Shown here in pieces: positions 53,122 through 63,834 of a DNA stretch of 64,000 bases; the first letter of the stretch is position 1, and each line of letters opens with the position of its first letter. The DNA lies in assembly GCA_905331475.1 (NCBI GenBank), contig CAJNYU010001856.1, positions 1 through 64,000 of the forward strand, given 5' to 3'. This stretch comes from Rotaria socialis (Eukaryota; Rotifera; Eurotatoria; Philodinida; Philodinidae). A program made the translations under genes and the position numbers. Below the pieces are notes generated by a model, which was not told the DNA's origin, did no database searches, and saw nothing but the letters and a program-made list of their open reading frames with translations.

Positions 53122-54937
53122 CAGAGGTGTCCACAAGGCCAATTTTATTGCCCTGCCCTGCCCTGCTTTTTATCGTAACTCGCCCTGCCCTGGCAGGACA
53201 AAATCATTTTCAAATAATTTGTGTCTGCCCTGCTCTGTCATTTTGGCACCGTGGCCCTGCCCTGGCCTGCTAATTAAGAAGAATTTTTTTCATATTTAAA
53301 TTCAAGTTTAAGTAATCTTTTTTATTTGAAAAATAGTTCAGCAAATAGATAACTGATCAGCAAATAATAAATTAGCCCTAATTGAAAAAGTGTATATGAT
53401 GATATTGCATCATCACTGATGATCCATCAGTAGATCGGCTTGTCCACATAACCCACTACTTCGCTAATCAAGTTTTTAAAATGTTTTGTTTCGGTATAAA
53501 CAGATCTCAGTGTGTTTTCTGGTACAGTTTTTTTGCACTGGTTGTGAATTTGGACATTTTTTCTTAAAAAAAATTGGGTTTTGGCATCGAAAATTAAGTT
53601 TTAAAGTTTTCATAAATTGTATTTTCAATTTTGTAACCAAGAAATTTAAAACGAAAATGCAGAGTAATATTGTTACAGTCATATGTTTATTCCTTGATTC
53701 ATCGACGCTAGTATACTCAGTCCCTGACACATATTCCCCCTATATATACTCCTCTTTCTTCAATGATAAAGTTAGTTCCATCGTTATGGTGCTCATTCGT
53801 TATTAACATCAAGAAGTTACAGGGATCTCTAATAAATATACCATTCAATGCAGAATTTGATTCTTTACAAAATGCCCTGTTAACTGTTTACTCACATTCT
53901 TCAGGACAACTTCTGAGCGCTTGTACAGTTTCTAACTTACTATACAATTATTGAGCTCGTATTTTGGATGTAGCAACTAGATTTTTTTTACAGAAGGATA
54001 TGCAGGGCAGTGATCAACATATAAACATGGAATATTTTTAAGCATGTTAAGTGCTTCAAATTCGGTCGACAAAAAAACGTGTCACAGCGTTAGATTTGGT
54101 TTTTTGCATTTTTAATCTGAGCGAAAATAGTTTAGAAAAAATATTTTTTACTGCTTGAAAGCCCATTCAATTCTCTACAAAAACGGTACCATAGGCATTT
54201 CATTTGAAGAAACGATTTGGCAAAAAATTAGAGCTTAATAAGCAGACCTAGAAAAAAGGGTCCTTTTTTGTCAGTGTCACGCGATGATAAAACCTGTCTA
54301 GAAGCGCGAGAATTCAGCCCAACTAGGCCATTCTTTCAACATTAATAGATTATGATAAGATGCATCAAATGACGTTTGAACGACCTTATTAGCTCTTATA
54401 CCTTTCGAGATAATTGCAAAACAAAGTGTAAAAATATCACAGCATTACGTTTGGACAAGGCGAGATATATTTAACGAAAAGAGAATAGAAACTTCATTTT
54501 CATCACCAGGGGAGATAGATGAAATATCAGCACATGAATCTATCGATGATGATAGCGATGCATACTTTTATTTTTACTAGTTTTATTGAAATAATAAGAA
54601 CATCAGCAACTGCTACAATTATATTTTAAATATATGTGCACTATTATCACTATTATGATTAATTAATTTATTATTTTCTTTTGTTTTCTTACAAACTTGA
54701 TTAGACCTTATACGGTTATCATGCAAACACAAATATAACAATCTATTTACCATTCTATAGCGCTATCTGGATAGTTTTAGTTTCTTTCACCTTCCCGAGA
54801 AGAATAAAATTGCTGTTATTTTCGAACTAAAGTAAGTATATGCAAAATTTGCAGGGCGTGAAGGTATAGCTCTGCCCTGTACAGGGCGGATCATTTTTTA
54901 AAAATTCGCCCTGTGCCCTGCCCTGTAGACACCTCTG
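53122..54937. mobile_element. hAT-type element with GCCCT-rich ends
   Basis: 1816 bp. Terminal repeats are CAGAGGTGTCCACA (53122) and the complement of CAGAGGTGTCTACA (ending 54937). The flanks GTAAAATA (53114-53121) and GTAGAATA (54938-54945) match at 7 of 8, a slightly aged hAT target duplication. Subterminal blocks are arrays of GCCCT (53148-53260; and its complement plus GCCCT at 54855-54925). The interior has no recognisable transposase; frames of up to 106 residues lack hAT motifs. Probably a non-autonomous derivative. Confidence 0.8.
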
Positions 54938-54945
54938 GTAGAATA

Positions 54946-56483
54946 CATACTGAAAATAATTATGAAAAGAAAGCGATCATCGATTGTATTGTCTTCGAGA
55001 AAGCATTTTCCCAATAAAATTGCAGTACTAAACCGTATAATATAGAATTTTCCAAACAACTATTTCTACAGTGTTTTACGATTAAGCCGCAATGATTTTA
55101 ATAAATTAGAAAATAAAATGAATTTTGTTTTTCTATCCTTTCCCTTTTCGTTATTAATTATGACATCGGTTAACAGAAACATTCACTTTTGCATATTGCA
55201 CGCATCAAATCAATATTGGGACTCGATCTTTGTCCTTTTGAGCTTTTAATAAGTGTTAAATGATATGTGCTATCAGTAAATTCTATTTGTTTTTGAAACA
55301 GCCTTCGTGAATACATAAACAAGGCTAATTTCTTTTCTTTCATAATAATCTGTCTGTGACAATGTCATAAAAGAATGAGAACGTTATAAATACTTCTAGA
55401 CATGATGTTATTTCCTTCTATCTCATTATCTTACAATGCTAAAAACAGAAAAAATAACATCGTCTCGTTCTTTTGCTTGTTTGTATCTTATATGTTCAGT
55501 CATTTGATTTATAATTTATTTTGTTCTAAAAAAACTATCGCATTACGATACTAAACAACAGTAATTTCGGTCGAATGTAAAATTGTCGAACGAGATTAAA
55601 AGCTACTAAATAATAATACGATATTAATGCAAATGATAAAAGAAATCAAATTTTTATTTACTTTAACACGAAACCAATGTGAATAAAAACAAAATCTAGG
55701 ATCTCAATATTTTCCTTTTGTGAGGTTTTTAATTGAAGTTCAAAATTCCCCATTTAACTTGCTTCTCGTTAGTATCTTGATTGCTCCAATGTTTCGTACA
55801 ATGAATAGCATTCATCGTCATTTTTATGATGAATTTATTCGTAGAGCAACAAGACATGCTTGTAGTGTTCAGATTGCAACGTGAATTTTTTTTCTAAAAC
55901 AGTTTTAGTCGATACGTAATGATACTATTAGAGCTTCTTTGTGACTGGCCATTTATTGATGGCATAAATATGTTTTTCCTTTTCAATATAAATTTGACAA
56001 GTAGAATTAACATATCGACTCCGTTATGATTAACTAACTTAAAACAATAAGTCGCATTGTTTTGACCTTTGAATGAATCTGAATTTGTAGGTCTTAACAT
56101 TATTTTTTTCGATCTAAGAATATTTTATTATTAATTGATCTACATATCTCATTCCGTTACAACGTTATGACCTTTAAAATGTTTATCACAATTACGATCA
56201 AGTCCACATTTGATATTTGGTCTATTACGAACGGAACAGGGAAGTGACCGCATGGCTTTGCATTATAACATCACGTTTCTTTGAACCGGATGTTTAGACT
56301 AGTTTTATAGTCCGCTTTTTTCCCCGCTGTCTCTATGCATGATCCATGCTTTTTAAAAGAGCGACTTATTTCTATTTTTAATGAAAACAATATTGACAGT
56401 TCAATTACTTGGTAAATATAAGAGAAATTATTGGGCGCATAATCTTCTTTGATGAATGAGCTACGCAGTTCAGTTTATAGATA
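54946..56483. other. Intergenic, nothing recognised
   Basis: No gene, RNA or repeat recognised. Confidence 0.5.
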
Positions 56484-56491
56484 GTTTGAAT

Positions 56492-57308
56492 CAGGGTGGC
56501 CAGATCAAAAATTGAAAAATCAGAAAAATATTTTTTCAAAATCAGAAATCAATCAGAAAATATCTCTCAAAAATCAGAAATTAATCAGAAAAATGATAGT
56601 TTTTGGCAAATTAGTAAGTTACATCGTCCGCTAAAATACTGACATCCAAAGTTCTGCTGCGTTTCTGTTCATTGACTGGAACTTTATTTTCAAAGATATT
56701 TCAATAAAACGAAAGACAATATAGTGAATATATCGTTTAGCTAATAAGAAGACATCAATAAAAGATACTTAATGTTGAGCTTCGTTTTAAATTTAAAACT
56801 CGTTCACAAAAACGAGCAAAACTAAATCGAATACATTCAGCGTAGATCAAGAAGTCGAGCGAGAAAAAAAACGTTAAATCCCATCATCTCGGTAGTGTTA
56901 TTCATATTTCGTATCTTTTGGAATTTGCTCTACGAAGTTTGTTTAAGATAACATATGCTAATAAAACCTTCTCAAGAATTATTATCAGTCACTTTTATTT
57001 TAAGTTAAGCATTATCTGGTTTTATATTCTCGAATTACGATAATCGGACTATAAATGCTTTATATGACCGAAAATCAATTCGACGCCAGAATTCGAACGA
57101 GGAATATAAAAGGTGATTAATAGAGAAAATTGATGAAACACTATTGATTTATTATGGTAATGGGTTATAATCGTACATAATTTCAGTGGGAAAGCAGCGA
57201 TCTCAATATGTTCGAAATTGAGAAAAAATCAGAAAATCAGAAAAAAAAAGTAGAAACATGTTCAAAATTCAGAATTTTCCCTATTTTTCAGAAGATCTCG
57301 CCACACTG
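56492..57308. mobile_element. hAT-type MITE with perfect 8-bp target duplication
   Basis: 817 bp. Ends are CAGGGTGGCCAGATC (56492) and the complement of CAGTGTGGCGAGATC (ending 57308). Flanked by GTTTGAAT on both sides (56484-56491 and 57309-57316). Both ends carry AAAATCAGAAA-type arrays in inverted orientation (56500-56600; 57210-57290). No open frame of note. The terminal repeat resembles that of the MITE at 28594 and the one nested in it. Confidence 0.88.
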
Positions 57309-57576
57309 GTTTGAATAGAGTATATTATATTGATATTTTTGTTTTCTATTGTAGAAACCATTGACAAAGTTTAAGTGAGTTTCTATCAGAAAAAAGAACA
57401 TATTTAACATTTTTTGTTAAATCATTTTCTTTATTCATTCAACTATCAATACCTAGTGCATCAAAATACCATAATAAAACGTGACATGAATGGATCTTAT
57501 TTATATCGATGCCAAAACTCGATGTAAAAAAATAAACCAATACAGGTTTACAGTGCATTATCATTAGCATTATGAG

Positions 57577-58499
57577 TAGGGATGTGCGGCGTGCATTTAC
57601 TGAACACTGATAGACACCTACAGTGATCCTCAGTGCACACTGGTCACCGAAATATTGATCACACTGACACTGAGGTCACTGGAACACTGATCACCACTGT
57701 ATCACCGATCACTGATACGCTGATACCATCGGCATCATTGGTATGTCAGGGTCACTGACTTCGCTGACATCTCGTAATTAATTCTTACATAATATTGCAA
57801 GATCTGTGCTCTGATTAAAAAAGAATGACTATAAACTAGAATCATTTATTTTTCAAGAAATTTAATGGGTAGAGTTTTAAAAACGTGAAAAAGATGAATA
57901 CTTCTTCGCTGAAGAGAGATACATATTTTATAAGTGAAAATACTCGAGAACAAAAAGCATTTAAATAAATGAATATTCCAGAAAGATAATTTCTGTGAAG
58001 ATAAAAGCAAATATGTCTTTCAATACCAAGATAAATAAAGCAAAAAACTAGGATAGAATAGAATAAAACACATTAGAGCGTGTGGCTGTGACTGTGTTTA
58101 CCCTAAGCCAGAGACCAACACCCCACGCTCACGCACACACACCCTAATTCATCGACGAAAAAGTATTCATCTTTTTCACGTTTTTAAAACTCTACCCATT
58201 AAATTTCTTGAAAAATAAATGATTCTAGTTTATAATCATTCTTTTTTAATCAGAGCACAGGTCTTGCAATATTATGTAAGAATTAATTACGAGATGTCAG
58301 CGAAGTCAGTGTCTCTGACGTACCAGTGACGCCGATGGTATCAGCGTATCAGTGATCGGTGATACAGTGATCATCAGTGTCAGTGTGATCAATATTTCAG
58401 TGATCAGTCGCACTGAGTCTATCAGCGTGCACTGAGCGTCACTGTGGGTGATAAAAGTGACGATTTTTTCGGTGTTGTCACTGAAACCACACATCCCTA
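57577..58499. mobile_element. hAT-type fold-back MITE with perfect 8-bp target duplication
   Basis: 923 bp. Both ends begin TAGGGATGTG; the duplication ATTATGAG flanks it (57569-57576 and 58500-58507). The arms are about 350 bp and nearly complementary. The outer part (57590-57770 and 58305-58480) is a cloud of CACTGATC/GTATCACCGATC motifs. The inner part (57770-57900 and 58165-58300) is unique sequence at about 95 percent identity by eye. The centre holds a telomere-like convergent pair (58079-58146). No coding capacity. Confidence 0.9.
58079..58146. repeat. Convergent telomere-like hairpin in the hAT MITE
   Basis: GCGTGTGGCTGTGACTGTG on the left, then about 25 bp, then ACCCCACGCTCACGCACACA on the right. 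A degraded form of the TGTGGG convergent pair, at the centre of the 57577-58499 element. Confidence 0.5.
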
Positions 58500-58559
58500 A
58501 TTATGAGTTTTGTTTTTAATAGTATTATTCATCAACAAAAATAAAGTATTTACTGTTAA

Positions 58560-58871
58560 TTAATAAGTTGTTGTGGATCCTGAATAGGGCGAAAAATGTA
58601 GTCCTTGCTGAGATGGATAATTTTCTACACTAGTTATATTCGGTGGATACTGTTGTGACCAAGAATGTGGATATGCATATGGTTGTGGTGGTTGGATAAC
58701 TCTTCCTTGCGTTGCTATACCGCGTCGACGATTGAAATGTTTGATAATACAGACAATAACTATAATAGTTCCGATGATGAGCGCAGTGACTGAAATCGAA
58801 CCGATTACAGCGGCAACAATAGTTCCAGTTGTCAACGCACTATTGAGCTCATTGAAAGTTGATGAAGACAT
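58560..58871 (-). CDS. Small single-pass membrane protein
   Basis: 103 residues from ATG at 58871 to TAA at 58560, no intron. Residues about 14-43 are a strong transmembrane helix (TIVAAVIGSISVTALIIGTI onward) followed by a basic stop-transfer KHFNRRR. The short N-terminus is Ser/Thr-rich. The C-terminal half is Pro/Gln/Tyr/Ser-rich and ends STTTY, and would be cytosolic under the positive-inside rule. No known family recognised; the layout recalls Shisa- or CYYR-type adaptors but the Cys-rich ectodomain is absent. A 5' exon with signal peptide cannot be excluded. The gene lies 52 bp from the hAT MITE duplication. Confidence 0.65.
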   Translation of the reverse strand: MSSSTFNELNSALTTGTIVAAVIGSISVTALIIGTIIVIVCIIKHFNRRRGIATQGRVIQPPQPYAYPHSWSQQYPPNITSVENYPSQQGLHFSPYSGSTTTY

Positions 58872-59139
58872 TTTCAATACGAATGTTTGCAATGTTTTCT
58901 CGGTCGCTCAAAAAAATGCCTCCGACGTATTAAAACACACGATGGAAGAATAAAAAATGTTTTTTAAGTAATTATGTGAATGTGCGACTAAATTTGTTCT
59001 TTCCCGATGTTTCTTTTTGTAACAGTATACTCTTACTTTCAAAAACACTCGTATATAGGAAAATAAGGAATATCAAAGAAATTAAATTTAAAAAAAAATT
59101 CTTTTGCTAGAAAAAGAAAAATTTATCAGTTAGTGTTTT

Positions 59140-59352
59140 CTACTCAACTTTGCTTTTCTGTTGTTGCTGTTGTTGAGAGTAGGCAATGTAATACAGAAGA
59201 GCAGCTGAATTTAAAGTACATTTGATTGAATGCGACATAGAAGGGCGCTCTTTTCTTTTCTCTGACGTGTAGCCGTCGATATAATCAAAATAATTAGCTC
59301 GTCGCATACGATAATCATTATTCTGCTCTTTCTTGCGTGGACAGGTAGTCAA
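59140..59352 (-). CDS. Possible small protein, unrecognised
   Basis: 70 residues from ATG to TAG: MTTCPRKKEQNNDYRMRRAN, then YFDYIDGYTSEKRKER, a mildly hydrophobic NSAALLYYIAYS, a run of six Gln and SKVE. Composition is protein-like and richer in GC than its surroundings. No family recognised. It could be part of the same transcript as the gene at 58560-58871, being upstream on the same strand, but no join was found. Confidence 0.35.
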   Translation of the reverse strand: MTTCPRKKEQNNDYRMRRANYFDYIDGYTSEKRKERPSMSHSIKCTLNSAALLYYIAYSQQQQQQKSKVE

Positions 59353-60581
59353 AGAGTTGAATACATTTGTTTTTTGCTCGAGACCTCATCTACTGATTGA
59401 CGATTGAGGTACGATGATGATGTTTCACAGTAGTGTCAAACTTGAAACTTGAATTCAGTTGAAAACAGAAAATTTCAACCTTCAACTTTCAACTCATAGC
59501 GATATATGTATGAGTCACGATTATTCAGAATGCTTTTGGTTTAAAAGTTGAAAATTGAAAATTGAAATTTTCAATTGAATTCAAGGTCCAAGTTTGACAT
59601 ATATGACAAAAAAACAACAAAGAAAATCTTAACCGGAAAGAAAAGGGCACTGGTAAATATACCTAATTACATGGCACTTTTATTATATTTTTTATTCTGG
59701 AAAAAAAGTAAAATGATAACTGACAATGATCTTCATTATCAGAAAAAACAAACACGTATTGTATCGCCACAGTGCCGAAATCATCAACTGATTTTTGCAC
59801 AAAACGTTTTACACAAAATAAATCGAATCGAGCAACTTCCAATTTGCACCCGACATCATTCTATCAAATTACAAATAAAGCATACAATCGAAGACTCTCT
59901 GTACGAGGATATACAAGAAATGTTCCAATATGACAAAATCTAACTTTATCATATTGTTTTTATTGTTATTGGTACAAAGTGGCTCGCAACAAGAGATTTT
60001 GGCAAAAAGAACGATAACACTTTCGTTCTTTATCGTTTGAACAATTATCTCACGTCGGATTTATTGAACACATTGCATTATGTGTCAACCAGAAAATATT
60101 TTTCAAAATAAAAAATGTTATAATTAAAGAAAATTTAGCCTGTACGTACGAAAATTTCAATGGCGAAACATTAGTATCGACAGCTATAACAATGATGAAA
60201 ATGGTTTGTTTATTAAGCCCGAAGATATAATTGAAAACTTGGTTCATTATCCAGAAGCATCCAGTTCTTTTTACTTGTTTCATTTTCTACCTTCAGTTGA
60301 AAGTTCATCAATAAAACCAATGCTTCTCATCATTTTTGTATTTTCGACTCGAGTACTTAAATATATTGAGCTAAAATTTTACGAAAAATGAAAATTGGCT
60401 TTGATGATTGTGATGTTCAACAAATCTGTTGTCTATACTGTGATCTTCTATGATATATATAACTCCTTTAAGTCCTGCGATAAGTTCGTTTTTCGATATC
60501 AACGTTCTAGAAATTACGAATTCAGAGAAAAGGTCCCATTCAATTTAAATACTCTTGCTTTATTTTCTAGACTCGTTACAA
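59353..60581. other. Intergenic with protein-like fragments
   Basis: On +, 59575-59943 is open (122 residues, basic, ending EDSLYEDIQEMFQYDKI). After stops, 59955-60090 and 60206-60391 are again protein-like (TKWLATRDF, FIKPEDIIENLVHYPEASSS). This may be a decayed gene of about 270 residues or chance. Not recognised. An AACTT.GAA-rich inverted stretch lies at 59445-59595. Confidence 0.3.
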
Positions 60582-60800
60582 CCCAGTCAGACAAGTCTCT
60601 AAAGAAAATGCGTTAAAACGTGTTGAGAATGCGTGAAAACGCCGTTTTTTCGATTTTCGAACGCATTTTAACGCGTTATAATATTTCAACATTCAAATAT
60701 GTAGATTTATTTTTCGATTTATACGCTTTTATCCGTTAAAAACTCGAATTTTGCGTATTTTTACGCTTACGTTTCTTAACTTTTTCAACGTCCTAAAAGT
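60582..60800. mobile_element. Truncated MITE with CCCAGTCAGACAA end
   Basis: Left end CCCAGTCAGACAA at 60582, followed by ACGCGTT/AAAACGCG motif clusters. No matching right end was found. Same terminal repeat and motif type as the element at 63378-63550. Confidence 0.45.
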
Positions 60801-60931
60801 TATTTTTCTCAGGATTCGTTCATTAATAATTAATTAAAATAATTCGTAAACTTGCCCTTGAAGTGATCAGTTCGGTCCTTGCCTCTCAGTTCCTTAAAAT
60901 GAATTTTTTTTAAATTTACAACATTGACAAA

Positions 60932-61546
60932 CCCAGGTCGACTGATTCAACATTGGATCCGATAGGAACCGGGAAACATCCTACCCCGGTCGAAGAAAAC
61001 GATCAGTAAACGGTCGTACACGATACAAATACGGCCCGTTTTACGTGCCGTATTTTCCCCGTATAACAGGGTCAGTAATACGGCCGTATGTTCTATAGAA
61101 TACGATAATATTACGCCGGCTTTACGAGGTTTTACGATTGATATACGGTGTTCGTGTATGGCCGTAATACTGCCCCTGTTAAAACGCCTTAATTCGGCTT
61201 AAAACGGTCGTTTTACCACGCAATACGATGCAAAAACGACCGTTTACGTTAATGTTACGCCGGTTTTCGGTGGTCCGTTTTGGTCGACCTGGGTACAATC
61301 CGATACAATTCTATTGGATTCTGGGTCGAGGAATCGATATCGGATCCTCAGTGTCGAAATCCTATGAACTGCCGATGACATACAACGATTTTTCCTTAGA
61401 ATTCATAGGAATCCGACATCGATTCCTCGACCCGAAATCCAACGATAATTCTGTAAGATCTGACAGGATCCGATAAAATCCTATTGGATTCCAGTCGGAT
61501 CGGATGGGTTCCGATAGGTGCCTACTGTCGGGTTGCTCGACCTGGG
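60932..61546. mobile_element. Nested CCCAGGTCGA-ended MITEs
   Basis: The outer ends are CCCAGGTCGACTGATTCAAC (60932) and the complement of the same ending TCGACCTGGG (61546). An internal TCGACCTGGGT at about 61290 marks a second element's end. Its body is full of TTTACGG/CCGTATT motifs like the arms of the 2415-4375 element. The outer body carries GATCCGATAGGAACC-type motifs in both orientations, shared with the 104-bp element at 62319-62422. No coding frame; no clear target duplication. Confidence 0.6.
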
Positions 61547-61942
61547 AATAAAATCTTTATGTAGAGAAAACCCCATCAAAGAGAGCAGCCACTGTTTGCC
61601 ATCTTAGAAAAAATTCTTTTGTTTTTAGTTCATTCAATACTTTTTTCGGCTGATATAAAATAAGAATCTTGTACAACGCATTGCAACCGACTGAAACAAA
61701 TTTCCACTATGATTAGAAATAATAAACATTTTCATCGAGTACTTTTCTCACAATGCAGCTATTGATACATCGATGCACTTTTCGCTTCGTATCTATTTCT
61801 TCAAACACAATATCTCGCTATAGGAGGCGCTATAGTTTTCCCAATAACTGTAGAAGTGCTTCGAGCTAAACTTCGATCCACGCAGTTTAGAAAATCAAAA
61901 TCAAACGGGCTCATACAGGCAATTTCATAATAATGCTTTTAG

Positions 61943-63010
61943 TTACATCACTCTCACAAGCATTGTGTTAATTGTAGATTTATTCCAAACTCGTAGAGCT
62001 ATTCAGAAAAGGTGTTGTTTTTACATCCGACCTCGCGAACAAATGAAAAGTAAGCATTTTACTTAATATATTCTTCTTATATATGCTTGAATATTAAAGT
62101 CAAAGTAATGTAAGTAATATACTTTCCAAAATATCTACGCACGTCTCGTTTTTAAATTTATATCTATCTCAACAGCTTATAGGGAAAGTAACTATCATTT
62201 ACTTAGATTTTCATCGTTTTTTATATTTAGTTCGATATGAAATTCAAAATAAAAACGTAAGTATTCAAATTTTCTCTATAGTCATTTCCTTTTTTCTATT
62301 TAGGTTCCTTCATACAATCCCAGGTCGAGCAATCCAACAGTAGGTACCTATCGGAACCCATCCGATCCGACTGGAATCCAATAGGATTTTATCGGATCCA
62401 ATGTCGGATCAGTCGACCTGGGATGTATTCAAAGTAAGTATATATTCCCACTCATTCAATTATCTATATATATTTTCTCTTTATTTAGTTCAATATCCAA
62501 CTCCACAAAATGTAAATAGGCAAATTTTTATAAATAGTTATTTGTTTTCTTTTCTCTCTTTCTGTTCATCGCAACAACGTGTTAAAAGTAAGTATCATTG
62601 ACTTATATTTATATGTTTGATTTCTATATTTAGTTCAATGCTAAACTAAAACTTATGTAAGTATTAAAATTTCTAAAATAATTATTTCTCTTTTTTCTGT
62701 TTAGATTCATGACAACGGCGTATTCAAAATAAGTATCCCTATCTATATGAATATTTTTTTTTCTTTATTTAATTAGTTCAATATTAAATTCAAAATAGAG
62801 CAAGTATGAATATTTTTCACGTAGCTATTTTTTTTTCTTTTTAGATTCATCGTAACTAACGTCTCAAAATTAAGCATCCCTTATTTATATAAATATATAA
62901 TATTTGTTTTCTTTATTTAGTTCGATGTCAAAATCAAAGCCATGCAAGTATGAAAATTTCATAAATAATTATTTCTTTTTCTATTTAAATTCATGACAAC
63001 TAAATATGCA
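61943..63010 (+). repeat. 143-bp tandem array with paired splice-site-like modules
   Basis: About seven units with a period of 143-145 bp. Each unit has two short modules. Module A: T-rich tract, TTTAG, then TTCAATATTAAATTCAAAAT (variable), then GTAAGTA-like. A starts at 61943, 62087, 62231, 62489, 62634, 62777 and 62921. Module B: T-rich tract, TTTAG, then ATTCATGACAACGGCGTATT CAAA, then GTAAGTA-like. B starts at about 62304, 62572, 62705, 62845 and 62989, with weaker ones near 62030 and 62165. Spacing between A1 and A2 is enlarged by a MITE inside B (62319-62422). Modules are 22-28 bp, spacers 40-50 bp. All boundaries look like short exons with 3' and 5' splice sites on +. A continuous protein is not obvious. 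Confidence 0.75.
62319..62422. mobile_element. 104-bp CCCAGG-ended MITE
   Basis: CCCAGGTCGAGCAATCCAAC at the left and the complement of CCCAGGTCGACTGATCCGAC at the right. The interior is palindromic (CCTATCGGAACCCATCCGAT, GGATTTTATCGGATCC). It splits one B module of the 143-bp array, so it inserted after the array formed. Confidence 0.8.
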
Positions 63011-63377
63011 AAGCAGCTTTAAAGGCGGATTTGAAACATCAGTTTTACTTGACAGCGCCTTCCTTCACATAAAAACAACGCATTTGAGACACTGATGGCG
63101 TCATAGCTTACAACTGTGGGCGTTCTTCTAAAGAAGAGAGAATTTGAGCTGATTCGAATGACGATCGGTATAAAGTTTAGTCTGTCAAATAGTAATTTAT
63201 TTGACAATGGAAAATTTTATGTGGAGCTTCATAATGAATCGGCTCGAAATCGCTCTTTAGAAGAATATCCACAGTTGTAAGCCATGACAACACTTGTTCT
63301 TCAGATTCAATGTTGTTTTTCTGAGGGGGAACAGTGTCAAGTAGAACTGATAAGCGCAAAAATCGGTCTGGGTGGTA
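63011..63377. other. Intergenic with an inverted-repeat stretch
   Basis: Short frames on the minus strand (63019-63207 and 63177-63359) lack motifs. The two halves share complementary text (AGCTTACAACTGTGGGCGTT near 63107 against CCACAGTTGTAAGCCATGAC near 63270), so this may be another fold-back. Confidence 0.4.
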
Positions 63378-63550
63378 CCCAATCAGACAAAAATAAAATA
63401 AAATAGCGCGTTAAGATTTTGAACGAAATAAAACGTACGGATAAACTTTAACGAAAGAAAATTCAAGAAATGTGCAGTTTTTCGGAATTTTTTGTCGTTA
63501 AAATTTCGACGCGTTTGGGCGCGTTATTTTTTGTTTTTTGTCTGACTGAG
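63378..63550. mobile_element. 173-bp MITE with CCCAATCAGAC ends
   Basis: CCCAATCAGACAAAAATAAA (63378) and the complement of CTCAGTCAGACAAAAAACAA (ending 63550). The interior has GCGCGTTA motifs in both orientations. Same family as the truncated copy at 60582. No target duplication seen. Confidence 0.6.
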
Positions 63551-63834
63551 AAATGAACAGTTGAAAACGCATCTTTTTTCTAAGCTAAACGCTATTATTA
63601 GTCAAAAAAAATGCCACGAAATGCTCTTACAATATTTGTTATGCATGCGGTTTCGAAAAACGCTAGAATTAGTTACGTTTCGCAACGTTTTTTCGTGAAT
63701 GCTGGAGAACGCCTTCAGAAAATCGGTGCGTTTTGCGTCGTTCCGAAAATGTAACGCTCGAAAATGAGTTACTTCAAAAGAGAAACGAAGTGAAATGCAT
63801 TACATCCTACAAAAAACGTTTTGAAACGTTTCTG

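Noticed and set aside
53486-53954. Frames in the 53122-54937 element as a transposase
   Set aside because: No hAT motifs and composition is that of AT-rich filler.
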